In this document: piece after piece, positions 46,640-59,335 of the stretch | How positions within the stretch are numbered: the stretch's first letter is position 1 | How the letters are laid out: each line of letters starts with the position of its first letter | Assembly: GCF_027579695.1 (NCBI RefSeq) | Contig: NC_083592.1 | Coordinates: 29,764,961-29,828,960, forward strand | Length of the DNA stretch: 64,000 nt | Source of the DNA: Neoarius graeffei | Lineage: Eukaryota > Chordata > Actinopteri > Siluriformes > Ariidae | Direction of reading: 5' to 3' | Position numbers and translations under genes: made by a program | Notes under the pieces: generated by a model | The model's database searches: none | The model's input: the letters and a program-made list of their open reading frames with translations, nothing else | Told to the model about the DNA's origin: nothing

Positions 46640-47130
46640 CATCAATTAGGAGCACACCTTCCCCCTCCCATCTTCCCAGTAACTGCCCCTCTAAACAAGC
46701 TCAACAAACGCTCAGTCTCGTTGCAAAGCATCATTGCCTGATCATACCAAGCCTTTTGATAATAATTCCTGACTTCCTGTGACTCTGACCTTACTTTTGT
46801 TTATATTCTGACTTTGATCTCTCGCCTGTCCTATAATAACCTGTTTGCTCATCGACTGACCCTTGCTCGACCCTGACTACGCCTTCAGTCTACCGAATTG
46901 GATTTGGCTTACAGTTTATGACGTGCCTGCTCTCCCCTGCACCTGTAAGCACCTGCACCCTGAGAGGATACTTCGCCATCACGGATGCAGCAGAGGAGGC
47001 GAAGCAAACTGCTCTCTGTGCACAGGGACAATTGTTGGGAAAACACCAACAGATTTTAAGTGAGTTGAACACCAGAATGTCACAACTAACAGCTGTTGTC
47101 TCACAGGCCCTTCTGACATGCCCTGTATCC
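46640..47130 (+). mobile_element. Gypsy-type LTR retrotransposon relic
   Basis: Pyrimidine-rich LTR-like text (CTGACCTTACTTTTG, CTCGACCCTGACTACGCC) is followed by a gag-start-like frame, TDAAEEAKQTALCAQGQLLG, then ILSELNTRMSQLTAVVSQAL. This resembles the opening helix of fish Gypsy gag proteins. No protease, polymerase or integrase follows. It is a small 5' remnant; family assignment is by memory only. Confidence 0.5.
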
Positions 47131-47134
47131 TCCA

Positions 47135-47313
47135 TGGCAGATACTTTGAAGAATCTAAAATATGAAACATATTTTGTTTACCACATAATTCCATACATGT
47201 TCCAGATGTTATTTTATAGTTTTGATATCTTCAGTATTGTTCTACAATGTAGAAAAATACAGATAAACCTATGAATCAAAAAGTGTGCCCCAAACTTTTA
47301 ACTGGTGCTGTAT
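47135..47313 (+). mobile_element. Tc1-like right-end fragment
   Basis: It contains GAATCTAAAATATGAAACAT, CAGTATTGTTCTACAATGTA and a terminal AACTTTTAACTGGTGCTGTA. It matches the right end of the 43.3-43.7 kb element. The left part is missing; the Gypsy-like remnant abuts it. Confidence 0.65.
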
Positions 47314-47578
47314 GTGTGGGTGTGTGTAATTATATTATATATCACACATACACACAGTGGATATAAAAAGTGTACACACCCCGTTAAAATGATTTTTTTT
47401 TTACATCAGAAAAACCTGAGACCACAATAAATTATTTCAAAACTTTTCCCACTTTTAATGTGACCTATAACCCGTACAATTCAATTGATAAACAAACAAA
47501 TCTGTTGGGGTGCAAAACATAAAAAATAAAAAATGTACCATAAGCTGGTTGCATACAGTAAGTGTGCACACCCTTAAA

Positions 47579-48554
<976 letters not shown>

Positions 48555-48744
48555 CTGAGTAAATGTCTGAACTTTATTTGGGGTTAATCAGAGTCATTTT
48601 AATTGATGGCAGGTGTGAACCCAAAAAGACCGAATGCTGTAATTAAATCAAAAGGTGCTTCAACAAAGTATTAGTTTAAGGGTGTGCACACTTTTGCAAC
48701 CAGCTTATTGTACGTTTTATTTTATTTTTTATGTTTTTCCCCCG

Positions 48745-49118
48745 GGCGGCACGGTGGTGTAGTGGTTAGCGCTGTCGCCTCACAATAAGAAGGTCCGGGT
48801 TCGAGCCCCGTGGCCGGCGAGGGCCTTTCTGTGCAGAGTTTGCATGTTCTCCCCGTGTCCGCGTGAGTTTCCTCCGGGTGCTCCGGTTTCCTCCACAGTC
48901 CAAAGACATGCAGGTTAGGTTAACTGGTGACTCTAAATTGACCGTAGGTGTGAATGTGAGTGTGAATGGTTGTCTGTGTCTATGTGTCAGCCCTGTGATG
49001 ACCTGGCAACTTGTCCAGGGTGTACCCTGCCTTTCGCCCATAGTCAGCTGGGATAGGCTTCAGCTTGCCTGCGACCCTGTAGAACAGGATAAAGCGGCTA
49101 GAGATAATGAGATGAGAT
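48745..49118 (+). mobile_element. GGCGGCAC-family SINE inside Tc1 repeat
   Basis: A full-length SINE with GGCGGCACGGTGGTGTAGTG head and GATAATGAGATGAG tail. The flanks ATGTTTTTCCCCC and ATGTTTCCCCCC look like a slightly decayed target duplication. Confidence 0.88.
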
Positions 49119-49244
49119 GTTTCCCCCCTAACAGATTTGTTTGTTTTTCAATTGAATTGTACAGGTTATAGATCACATTAAAGGTGGGAAAGGTTTTGAA
49201 ATGATTTATCGTGGTCTCTCTTTTTTTTTTTACATCAGTTAACG

Positions 49245-50169
49245 CAAGCATTTGCTAAAATAAAAACCCAACCTTCCCTATTTCTACAGCCAGCAGGATC
49301 AATATTACCAAACAGCAGTGTCCTGATTATGTGGTTTGTTCTAAGCAGAAATAGCTGATGTCTGGAATTGTATGTTTGTGGGCTGCAGGTAGACACAATT
49401 ACTTTTTCCAGAAAATGTTCAGACTAAGGTGATGCACAGTTCAATGTTCTGCAGCAGACCGCTGTTTTTATCACGCTGCTTTTTCCAAATTGCACCCTGC
49501 ATCCACATTGGTACGCTACGCAATTGCCTAGAACAGCACTTTGTGTAAAGTGGGCAAAATGTACCGATAATATTCTTTTAGCTCTTCGGGGCAGCCAGAG
49601 TATGTCATCTTACGGTACCTTGTGTGCTCTGTAAGAACGCCAAATGGTTGAAGAATGCGTTAGTTGTCGCTCAGGTCGCCCTGTTCCACCCTGCAATAGC
49701 CAAATGACGCCAGCTCTGATTTCAGTTTTGAATGGAGTGATGCTGCATTCAACAAAATACAGCTCTGTGTTGTAGTTAATTGGTTAAGGGAACATATGGT
49801 TGGTTTGTACACGAAAGTGACTTTATGTGGTCTGTCCACCCACAGCAAAATAATATACATCAACCTTAGGCATTGGGGCATGCTGTTATAGGAAAATAAT
49901 CAACAACGAGGTGGTGTGACAAGTCCCGATACAAAGTTACTGTTATCACCCCATTATAAAGAAGATTATTTTTAATAACAGCATGCCCTCAAATATTATT
50001 CCTCTTACACTACACGACAGCAAGTTTCCAGTGATTACCTCTTTAAGTCAAAAATAAAATATATATGATGTACTGTATTTTTTAGCCATTTCTAGTTGCA
50101 TGTATATGTTGTGGAACATCAACAAGACAAGCTCTCATTTACAGTTGAACATTATGGCTATAAAGCTAT
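49245..50169. other. intron sequence, nothing recognised
   Basis: About 920 bases with no supported exon, RNA gene or named repeat. Confidence 0.4.
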
Positions 50170-50898
50170 TTAACAGCTATTCCACAAAACTGAGTCGTAC
50201 ATGAGCTGATAGCTGAGTTGGCTATAATCTATGTATGACGAGATTGGAGTGAAATAACTGTTATTCTATCCACAGTGACTGGATTTTGAGAAACGGAGCA
50301 TTTTTATTTTTTGCAAATTTGATAAATAAAAACTTTACACAAAACATCCAACAAAATCATTTCCGCTTAGGCGGACTTCTTAAAAACCTATTGATGGCTG
50401 CACGAATTGACTTTAGTGTTGTTTTTTTGTAGAAAGTGCCGTCTTGCTGTCGTGCCGAGGTACAGAACAGCTTTAGACATTTATTTAATTTTTCCTTGGA
50501 CATTTCAGTGATGCAATTTTCAAACTTCTTTGAGCTTTTGAACCAGTCTAAAAAAATCAACAAGTCTTAATGCTTAAAGATGAAGAATTTAAGCAAACCG
50601 GTGAAATGACAGTAGCAAATTGTGAAAAATGTTATAATAATAATTCTTGGGAAAAAAAAGATACGCTCTTACCATCAAATACTTTTATTCCATATTTTGT
50701 TGCTTTTTATTTTTTATTTTTTGGGGTTTTGTTCCCGAGTAGAGTTTTTATTTTATCCTCGGTTGGTTCAGCAACACACACCGCCATTTTGTTTTTCTCT
50801 ACTCACAGTATATGAGCCGATATCTTAGTAGTAGAGTAGCCAATCAGAGCGCACGATTGCTCATATCCAGTGAATGTGGACAGAATGATAACAGTTAT
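50170..50898 (-). mobile_element. hairpin-ended repeat family, copy 4
   Basis: The terminal palindrome at 50,171-50,268 contains TAACAGCTATTCCACAAAAC, TCGTACATGAGCTGATAG and ATAACTGTTATTCTATCCAC. The other end, AGCGCACGATTGCTCATATC to GATAACAGTTAT at 50,898, matches copies 1-3. Where the other copies read CATTTCCGCT(C/T)A directly into GAATGTAAACAAACCGG, this copy has about 220 extra bases (50,369-50,590) that carry part of a DUF3504-type frame. There is no SINE inside. Confidence 0.8.
50357..50563 (-). pseudogene. DUF3504 (Crypton-type recombinase) fragment
   Basis: A 68-codon frame on the minus strand. Its core, SKEKLNKCLKLFCTSARQQD followed by GTFYKKTTLKSIRAAINRFL and RSPP, matches the N-terminal core of DUF3504 as I know it from fish KIAA1958-like proteins: an Lxx(F/Y)xxxxR(K/Q)xDGxxYxxxSLxxIRxAIxRxL pattern. 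DUF3504 derives from the tyrosine recombinase of Crypton transposons. The frame then runs directly into the family's conserved CCTAAGCGGAAATGA and stops, so the catalytic C-terminal half is deleted. It is inactive, and matters mainly as evidence of what the full-length element encoded. Confidence 0.65.
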
Positions 50899-52647
50899 AC
50901 TAATACATCTATAAACAGTCATTCCCTCACCAGGTCTTCTTGGACACTGGAGACTCCTTCCATAAATGTTAAATAAACAACTACCGAAGCCTTCACCATA
51001 TCAACAATTATATGCTTTTCTTTGCTAAATAACCTTTTTTTTAATCAGTTTATTATTCGCCTAAGATTATGTGGCATACCTGCTGTACAAGTCCCTGTTA
51101 ATGATTGGTTACTATAGAAACGATAATGCGTTGAAATGAATGCATTAATATAAACCTGTGATTTGCCTCGCACTCGGCACTAGTGCCAGAGCTGCTGTTA
51201 CGAAAATTTAATAAACACTTTCAGTCTCATCAGATTTGAGAATTCAACACCACAATGGTATAATTTCAGATAAAGATCATAAAACAGTTTGAGAATGTGC
51301 AAACAACACGTTCATCCAGCAACACGTCATGTTGAAGGCGAAACTGCTTTATATTAGATCACATTCTCAGGCTAATGCACGCTACGTTAACAAATTTGCT
51401 GTTTGCTTGAAGGTTAGATCACACCGCATCAAACCCAGTGAGAGGACATTTCTTTCCACTTCAAAGCAAAAAAACTGATTTCCTTTAGATCACCTGGGCC
51501 TATTCATGAGTATTTCTGTGAATACTGAGAAATGTGTGTCCCACAGCCATCTCTAGGCCTGTGTAATGTGGAGAGATCGAAAACCTGTACATACAGCAAG
51601 AACTCCCAGGGCCTACTGTGAAAAAAAAAATCCAGCGGCCCTCTCTGACACTTCTTAGTTGTCAGGAAAAAAAAAATCGAAATAAAGTGTGAAAACGGCC
51701 AACTTGGCTTGTCCCACCTGCAACCTTGGTTTGAACTAACAGGGTTATTTCTCCACTGAAAGCCAGCAGACAGAGTTACCCTCTGTGCATGTCATGGATA
51801 TGAGTGTGTTTCAAGAAAATACAACTAAACTTGATGCAGCTTTTAATCATTTCGACTGCAGCTCAGCCAAAGTAGGTGTCCCATGAACTTGCGGTCAACT
51901 CTGTGACGGGGCTGAATTCAGTCCCAGCGTTGCAACGGTTACTCAGATACAAGGTTCGCCTGCCTCGTGTTATCTGCCAGGGAGAGCAACAGAACATCTC
52001 GTACACACGATCGTGTGTACTGCTTTTGGTATGTTTTTTGCGTAGAGTGTGCAAAAATTGAAGTGTACCTTTTTTACGTGTCAACTATGTGACGGTGATG
52101 ACATCTGCGTGATTAACTGTGGTCAGTAGTCAGTATGATGAAACAAAGTAGCAGCCTACTCCCTTCACGCACATGACCCTGGGTGATAATAGGTTGATCC
52201 CAATGGACATGGCAAGCCAGAAAGCCCAAAATTTGTCAACTACGTGACGTGTAATTGAAGGTAGATTTAGCATTGCCAATGCTGCTGGATACTGCAGCGC
52301 AAGCTATAATTCCACCAACAATGTCTACTGGTGAAGCCAAATTCTAGACAACAAGCCATTTGATTTTGACTTTCAAGGAGTGGTGCACAAAAAAAAAAAA
52401 AAAAATAGCAGCGGGTCTGTCACATACTGTAGTTGAAATCTCACAAAATGATGCATGTGATGAGTGTTGTATACTGAAAAATATAAAAGCATTTGAGTGC
52501 TGCTCTGCTGTGTACCTTTCACCTGGGATGTGGTATTATCATTTGGCAAAACCCAACATATTTCATTTTTGCCAAATTGCCCACTGCAAATTTCTTAGCA
52601 GTCACAGAAACACTCTCATTTTGCTTTGGAGATCTAGGACTATTTAC
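50899..52647. other. intron sequence, nothing recognised
   Basis: About 1.7 kb between hairpin copy 4 and the next exon. Only A-runs near 51,620, 51,668 and 52,390 stand out. Confidence 0.4.
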
Positions 52648-52795
52648 CTTGCAGTGGAACACACAGACTGTGAGAGATGTTCTCCTGGAAGGCTTGATAA
52701 GCTTGCCGGATTCCCTGAACGAGCTCCTCTATGGTCCGGACCTGCAGGCTGTATAAGCTTCTATGGAAGTCCAACTCTGCCTCAAGAGCTTCCAC
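52648..52795 (-). CDS. internal exon of the coiled-coil protein
   Basis: A 148-bp exon on the minus strand has a TGATGTAG acceptor and a strong CAAG|GTAAATAG donor. It enters in phase 0 and leaves one base, which with AT from the 38.4-kb exon makes Asp. The protein is VEALEAELDFHRSLYSLQVR, TIEELVQGIRQAYQAFQENI and SHSLCVPLQ, with regular heptad hydrophobics (a coiled coil). Neighbouring frames on either strand lack such composition. It is 838 bases from the upstream exon (53,634-53,792), and the junction QQQ/VEALEAEL reads smoothly as a continuing helix. Confidence 0.82.
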
Positions 52796-53633
52796 CTACA
52801 TCACGAAAACAGAAGATGAAAATATGCGTCTCCAACAACAAGCCAAAAGGCCAGATGGTGTTTTGAGGAAGACTGGAAAAGCAGATGCTCTGTATTCGAG
52901 CAAATGTCTTGAAGCACATTTCCAAAGAGTCAAGATCTTAACCTATTGTTCTTTCATCTCAGTGAAAGGCAATTACATCTCATGAACACACTATCTAACA
53001 GCACACACACAGATGGAGTGAAATGGCCGTCTGATAAGTGTGTATTTCCTCACTCTATCTCACAAATGCCAGGTCTTTAAAAATGCATAATGGGCCCATA
53101 ACCCAGAGTCAGGAGGCGCCTGGGCAATGCTGCTCCTGACTGTAGAGAGGCGTCACAACAAGTGTTGCATTAATCATTGTGTTTCTCCTGGTCAGGCAGA
53201 GTGTATCATGAATGATTCATGGCTTAGTCCTTCTGTGCTACAATAGGGAGGTACAATCAAGACTCTTTTCCTGAAATAACAGATTTGATGACCCCTGAGC
53301 TCGAAGCAGGAGGCTTAGATAGACAGGAACACCACAGTCGGGTTATTTTAGTATGAAATATTGATTGGCATTGACAGACTGTTAGCATACATAGCGAGGT
53401 AGATTACCACAAAGAGGAGGCTCTGGCTTGGCAGTGAGAACAGGAAACAGAAGATATAAAAAAGCAGAAAGATGGAAAAAGACAGGAATTAGCAAGGATA
53501 ACTGACACAAAAGCATGACCACGACCACCCTGTTGGCTGTTGGGGAGAGCAAAAGAGCCAGACAAATGCAGATGAGCCAATACAGCTGTGAGTCAGACTC
53601 CCTCCTCTCTTTTCTTCCTTTCAGTAGACCCAC
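52796..53633. other. short intron, nothing recognised
   Basis: An 838-bp intron between two exons of the coiled-coil gene, with normal GT and AG borders in minus orientation. Confidence 0.6.
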
Positions 53634-53792
53634 CTGCTGTTGAGCCATCAGTACTGAGTAATTGGCGGCTCGGCTCAGGGCCTGGGCGGCGCGTCTTGCC
53701 CGCTGGAGGGGTGCTCCTCGGGGAAAAGCTGGCAGCGCTGCCAGGATATTCTCCACCTCCAGCTCCTGAATTACCCGCTGCTCTAGGCTGGC
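53634..53792 (-). CDS. internal exon of the coiled-coil protein (most 5' seen)
   Basis: A 159-bp exon, 53 codons, phase 0 at both ends. Acceptor TGTGTTTGCAG, donor CAG|GTGGGTCT. The protein is ASLEQRVIQELEVENILAAL, PAFPRGAPLQRARRAAQALS and RAANYSVLMAQQQ: a helix, a Pro/Gly break, then an Ala/Arg-rich helix. Its GC content is clearly above that of the surrounding intron DNA, as expected of coding sequence. Exons 5' of it must exist because it begins within a helix with no Met, but I could not recognise any between here and 64 kb. They may lie outside the window. Confidence 0.8.
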
Positions 53793-55242
53793 CTGCAAAC
53801 ACACAATCACAGTGAGCTATAGACCGTGAGCCAAGACATTTCTTCTTAAAGGGGCTGATTGAGTAGCTATGCTATTGGGAGACTATAAAACAAATGTACT
53901 GAAACACCACTGCACCCAAAACTACTTGCACCCTGCCTGACTGTTTTCCATCATATTATAATGAAGGGAGAAGGTTCTCCGGTGGTTGGGAAAAGGTAAC
54001 ATCATTTCCCGTGCAACAATGGAGGTCTGAATTACCTTTGCATCTGCATTTGGTTTATTTGAGGAGTCACAAAGCAACCGATCATACAGAACTTCCTAGG
54101 TTTTCCATTGTCCTTGATGGGAATGTTAAAGTGCATTGATAATTGTTTCTATGAAAGTAGGTCCAAAGTACAAAATGCTCGCGGATAGGAAAAAAACAAA
54201 CAACCAAACACAACATGTCTGATTTGTAAGACCAGATTGACATCCAGAAATCCAAATCCTACATTTTATTTCTTGGGGAATTCAATACACTTTAACACCA
54301 GACTCAATACACTCCAGTACACAAACATATAAGCACGACTTTGACTCTAATTCTGTAATCAAGTTATTTTTTTACTCCATTTCAAATCTACGATTTTCTG
54401 CTAAGAATAAAACCACTAAACTATGCCTGCTGACAGGATTCTGTCTACTTTACCTCCTGATCACAAAGCATCAGGAAACACTATATCTTTGGGCAAGTCA
54501 AGTGAATCTGCTTAGTCCTTGGAAAAACGAGACAGTGGGCCGGTTCAGGTCCTCATCTGACACATTTACTTTGATGAATTATTCAATAATGAAGAGAGTT
54601 GTGCTGCGAGAGATCTTATCAGCTCTTGCTCACGGACACCACTGAATGCATCAAAACAGGGAGCCAACAGGAGCGCTTGGTGCATATTATGATATTTTAT
54701 TCTTGGATGAGATTCATGAATGTGATGTTTTTATATAACATAACCCGACACTGCTGGACAGAAAACCGCACACTCCCCTATCACACAGCACTGGATTGAA
54801 AAGGAATTCAAATGCCATCAACACAGACACGTAGTTTGCATACGGTGGTGTATTTGTGTATGGACAAGCTGATTCCCTGAGCTATTTACTGTTCCAGTTG
54901 AAATAGCTATTTGGCAAAGTAGATCCACATAGCTGAATGGGAATGGAAAGTCAAATATAAAAGTACAGTTGCTCCACTTCTCATGGAAAGGTCGTCACTC
55001 TGTCTGTAAATCAGGGTCTATGAGGGTTAGTCATGTGAGGAATCTGTCAGCAAAATGCCTCAGCAGCTTGATCATTTGTCTGGATGAATGTAGTAGAGGT
55101 GAGGGTTAAAAGCCTGTTCCTTCACTGTTTACAGTAACAGAGCACTACAGGGCCTCGGGCTGTTTAGCAGGGTATGAATAAACACCATTCATTGCTATGA
55201 CAAGGCTTAGCTGTACATTTACATTACGCATGGCCTGAACGT
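53793..55242. other. intron or upstream sequence, nothing recognised
   Basis: About 1.4 kb upstream, in gene orientation, of the 5'-most exon found. No named repeat or further exon is visible. Confidence 0.4.
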
Positions 55243-55574
55243 CTCCCTGGGATCCCTTCACCGTTACCTTGCCACCCGATGGGAGTGCCAGTCAACACCA
55301 CTACATGCAAATGAACCTGTCAATCATTTTATGTACTACTCGTATTCCACGTTTTACAGGTGGAAAGTAGAAAACTGAAAGAAGTGGAAAAAGGAAAATG
55401 CACTAATAATTCCAGGATGTGAGAAATGAAAGGTGAGTGGACTTTTGAAAGGGGAAAGTATGACATTTGGTAGAATTGTAAATGTTATAAAGGCTAAAGT
55501 TGGGCCTATGAATTATTAGAGAGTATTGATCACATTTAGAAAAGAGAATATAAACCTTTTAACTGATATATACA

Positions 55575-55578
<4 letters not shown>
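55243..55578 (+). repeat. local direct duplication, copy 1
   Basis: Matches 57,016-57,340 almost base for base: CTGGGATCCCTTCACCGTTA, CTACATGCAAATGAACCTGT, GGTGGAAAGTAGAAAACTGA and TTGGGCCTATGAATTATTAG in both. There are only scattered differences and small indels (for example GAAAGGGGAAAGTATG versus GAAAAAGTATG). Confidence 0.9.
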
Positions 55579-55614
<36 letters not shown>

Positions 55615-55617
<3 letters not shown>

Positions 55618-56564
55618 TGCTGTCAAGCGATTAAAATATTTAATCGCGATTAATGTCGCGATTGTCATAGTTAACTCGCGATTAATCGCAATTTAATCGC
55701 ACATTTTTGTCACATGAAAAACCATTGTAATTCTCTTATCAGCATAAAAAAGTGAATGGGCTTGTTTTGTACCAATGGTTTTTTTTTTTTTTTATTGCAA
55801 AGCATAACACGTCTTGACACAGCCACTGCAAAGTGAAACCTAAGCCAAGCACCGGTGCTAGCAAAAGAACCATGAGTGAAGTGATCTACTGCTTGAGTTA
55901 GTCTACAAATCTAATCAGAGAGACAGGTTACACAGTGACGGTAGGCTTGACATGTTTGATTATAATATAAAGTACACTTTTATATTAACTTTAAGTTGTT
56001 CGTTGATAAATATTGCATTGAATCTGATCTTTACTGTTTCAGCTCACTTAACACATTTTGTACTTTTACACTTTCTGCCTGTTGATGCGTCGCGCTGTCC
56101 AATCACAGGCGGCCAAATTTGCATATTACAGGAAAGATTTCTGGGATAGCATTGAGTTTACAGTTCAGAGGGATCTGGCTTCTTTAGACGCTGTCTTCTT
56201 AAAACTGAATAAATATTTAAAAAGAGCCAAATGAGCCAGTCTTTTGAACGGCTCTTTTCAAAGAACGGATCACAAAGATGCGGATCCCATCAAAGAGCCA
56301 TAAATCCCATCTCTACTAGCGCGCCCTGCCCGCGCTGGTTCTTTGGGGGGGGAGGGCAGAGGACTCTGGCTGTGCGGGGCGTGGCATTACAGTCTAGCTG
56401 CTATCGTTTTTCTAAGCAAAGTCTCTGTTCCAAGTTCCTGGCAGTTTCAAAAGCTTATGACAAACCTACATCATGTCACAGGGCGTTAATCTCGCGATAA
56501 AAAAATTATCGCTGTTAAAATTGAGTCAAGTTAACGCGTTAATAACGCGACATTTTTGACAGCA

Positions 56565-56567
<3 letters not shown>
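55615..56567. mobile_element. MITE with TAGTGCTGTCAA ends
   Basis: A 953-bp element begins TAGTGCTGTCAAGCGATTAA and ends TTTTTGACAGCACTA. The ends are exact inverses for 12 bases. Subterminal AATCGCGATTAA and GTTAACGCG motifs recur. The flanks are ATATATAT on both sides, compatible with an 8-bp hAT duplication but uninformative because the insertion is in a (TA)n tract. A second partial member begins at 63,299. Confidence 0.75.
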
Positions 56568-56627
<60 letters not shown>

Positions 56628-56636
56628 GTGTGTATT

Positions 56637-56728
<92 letters not shown>
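56568..56728. repeat. (TA)n/(CA)n compound microsatellite
   Basis: Alternating (TA)n and (CA)n runs at about 56,568-56,630 and 56,638-56,728. Confidence 0.95.
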
Positions 56729-56733
<5 letters not shown>

Positions 56734-56956
56734 GTATAATTTTTTTTTAAATTACAAAAATAAAATTAACGCCCCCCCTCAACACTTTTTGGTATTTTGG
56801 ATTGGTATGTTTTTTTTCTTTTGTTTTTAAGTACAGTACACTATATTCATGGTCACCAGACGAAAGATACATGTTAAATGTACAAATGATGAAAGAAAAA
56901 TTATTTTTTCTAAATAATCGTGATGCATTTAATGATGGAAACAGTGTTATTATTAC

Positions 56957-57017
56957 ATTACAGGCATTTAGCAGACACTTTTATCCAGAGCAATGTACAA
57001 CGTACCGAGAGCAGCCT
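56957..57017 (-). mobile_element. SINE tail fragment, third type
   Basis: TTACAGGCATTTAGCAGACA and CTTTTATCCAGAGCAATGTA are the tail of the tRNA-derived SINE whose head is seen at 59,888-60,055. The two parts overlap in content, so they are two copies rather than one split element. Confidence 0.6.
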
Positions 57018-57340
57018 GGGATCCCTTCACCGTTACCTTGCCACCCGATGGGAGTGCCAGTCAACACCACTACATGCAAATGAACCTGTCAATTATTTTA
57101 TGTGCTACTCGTATTCCACGTTTTACAGGTGGAAAGTAGAAAACTGAAAGAAGTGGAAAAAGGAAAATGCACTAATATAATTCCAGGATGTGAGAAATGA
57201 AAGGTGAGTGGACTTTTGAAAAAGTATGACATTTGGTAGAATTGTAAATGTTATAAAGGCTAAAGTTGGGCCTATGAATTATTAGAGAGTATTTATCACA
57301 GTGAGAAAAGAGAATATAAACCTTTTAACTGATTTTATAT
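57016..57340 (+). repeat. local direct duplication, copy 2
   Basis: The second copy of the block at 55,243-55,578. It ends at the TA into which the Tc1 at 57,342 is inserted. Confidence 0.9.
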
Positions 57341-57647
57341 ACAGTGCCTTGCAAAAGTATTCATACCCCTTGAACTTTTTCACATTTTTCCACCTTGCAA
57401 CCACGAACTTAAAAGTTTTTTATTGAGATTTTATGTGATAGACCAACACAGAGGAGCACATAATTGTGAAGTGAAATGAAAATGATAAATGGTCTTCAAA
57501 ATTTTAAACAAATAAAAATCTGAAAAATGTGGTGTGCATTAGTATTCAGCCCCCCTGCGTCAATACTTTGTAGAGCCACCTTTCGCTGCAATTACAGCTG
57601 CAAGTCTTTTGTGGTATGTCTCTACCAGCTTTGCACATCTAGACACT

Positions 57648-57916
57648 CAGTGTGTTTACAAGCACATCCAAATCGAGCTACTGTCGGTAATTGAGCTAAG
57701 GGTCCCAGCAGGGGTGCCAGAGAAATCCAATCCTACATGCACACAAGGAAATCGAGCTATTGTGTGAGGTACATTGTGCACCCGAGTCACAGGTGGCGCT
57801 ACACGCCCCATCGTGTTGGTACACTTCCGGTTGTCGTCATGAAGAAGAGCTATTCAAGAGTATAAACAAAGTTATCAGTTCCGTGTTCACAAGAAGAACG
57901 ACGACAAGGACAGCAA

Positions 57917-57977
<61 letters not shown>

Positions 57978-58292
57978 CAACTCCTTAAGCTGAATGAGCA
58001 TGAACTCTATCTCCTCACTGCTCCAGAAGTGCACGTTTCTACTACTGTTGTCATGCCGACCGAGGCTGTTGTGTTTCCCGCTTGTGGTCTCGTCACTCGT
58101 CACTTCCGGAAGGGGCAGTGCTGAAGTAAGTAGCTCGACTACGTAGCTCGATAGGGTTTACATGCACTAAGTAGCTCGGCTACAATCGCATAATCTAGGT
58201 CGCGTAGCTCGATTACGAGAAATCCAGTTCGGTTCGATTTCAGTAAGCTACGGCAGAAATTCGATTTTCTCTATGTGCATGTAAACGCACTG
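57648..58292. mobile_element. MITE with CAGTGYGTTTACA ends
   Basis: A 645-bp insert has ends CAGTGTGTTTACAAGCACAT and, inversely, CAGTGCGTTTACATGCACAT. It is flanked by ACT on both sides (57,645-57,647 and 58,293-58,295). Subterminal TCGAGCTA and TAGCTCGA repeats are numerous, and (TA)n lies at 57,921-57,968. The three-base duplication and CA(C/G)TG tip suggest a CACTA- or Harbinger-related group, unresolved. It interrupts the transposase C-terminus. Confidence 0.8.
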
Positions 58293-59204
58293 ACTGAAAT
58301 TTTTGCCCATTCTTCTTTGCAAAATAGCTCAAGCTCAGCCAGATTGGATGGAGAGAGTCTGTGAACAGCACTTTTCAAGTCTTGCCACAGATGCTCAATG
58401 GTATTTAGGTCTGGACTTTGACTGGGCCATTCTAACACATGAATATTCTTTGATCTAAACCATTCCATTGTAGCTCTGGCTGTATGTTTAGGGTCATTGT
58501 CTTGCTGGAAGGTGAATCTCCTTCCCAGTCTCAAGTCTTTTGCAGCCACCAACAGGTTTTCTTCCAGGATTGCCCTGTATTTAGCTCCATCCATCTTCCC
58601 ATCAACTCTGACCAGCTTCCCTGTCCCTGCTGAAGAAAAGCATCCCCATAGCATGATGCTGCCACCACCATGTTTCACAGTGGGGATGGTGTGTGCAGGG
58701 TGATGAGCAGTGTTAGTTTTCCGCCACACATAGTGCTTTGCATTTAGGCCAAAAAGTTCAACTTTGGTCTCATCTGACCAAAGCACCTTCTTCCACATGT
58801 TTGCTATGTCCCCTACATGGCTTCTTATGTCTGTCTTTCAACAATGGCTTTCTTCTTGCCACTCTTCCAAAAAGGCCAGATTTGTGGAGTGTACGACTTA
58901 TAGTTGTCCTGTGCACAGATTCTCCCACCTGAGCTGTGGATTTCTGCAGCTCCTCCAGAGTGATCATGGGCTTCTTGGCTGCTTCTCTGACCAGCGCTCT
59001 CCTTGCTCGCTCTGTCAGTTTAGGTGGACGGCCATGTCTTGGTAGGTTTGCAGTTGTGCCATACTTTTTCCATTTTTGAATGATGGATTGAACAGTGCTT
59101 CTTGAGATGTTCAGAACTTGAGATATTTTTTTATAACCTAACCCTGCTTTAAACTTCTCCAGAACTTTATCCCTGACCTGTCTGGTGAGTTCTTTGGTCT
59201 TCAT
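58271..59204 (-). pseudogene. Tc1-like transposase, frameshifted and split
   Basis: The N-terminal part from ATG at 59,204 has KELTRQVRDKVLEKFKAGLG, KKISQVLNISRSTVQSIIQK and GRPPKL, to about 58,830. After a frameshift near 58,810, the catalytic part has VLWSDETK (Asp), [10 protein letters not shown] (Asp) and LNTIEHLW (Glu, with the usual Pro before I replaced by Thr). The last ~25 codons (LVETYHKRLAAVIAAKGG-like text) lie beyond the inserted MITE at about 57,560-57,640. The frameshift and the MITE are the only gross lesions that I see. Confidence 0.9.
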
Positions 59205-59335
59205 GATGCTGTTTGTTCTTCAATGTTCTCTAACAAACCACTGAGGCCTTCACAGAACAAGTTTATTTATGCTGAGAGTAAATTACACACAGTAGGACTC
59301 TATTAACTAATTAGATGACTTCTGAAGGCAATTGA

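Noticed and set aside
52360..52866. 168-codon plus-strand frame
   Set aside because: It is antisense to a well-bounded exon at 52,648-52,795 and starts in a poly-A run. The minus-strand exon has splice sites and phase support.
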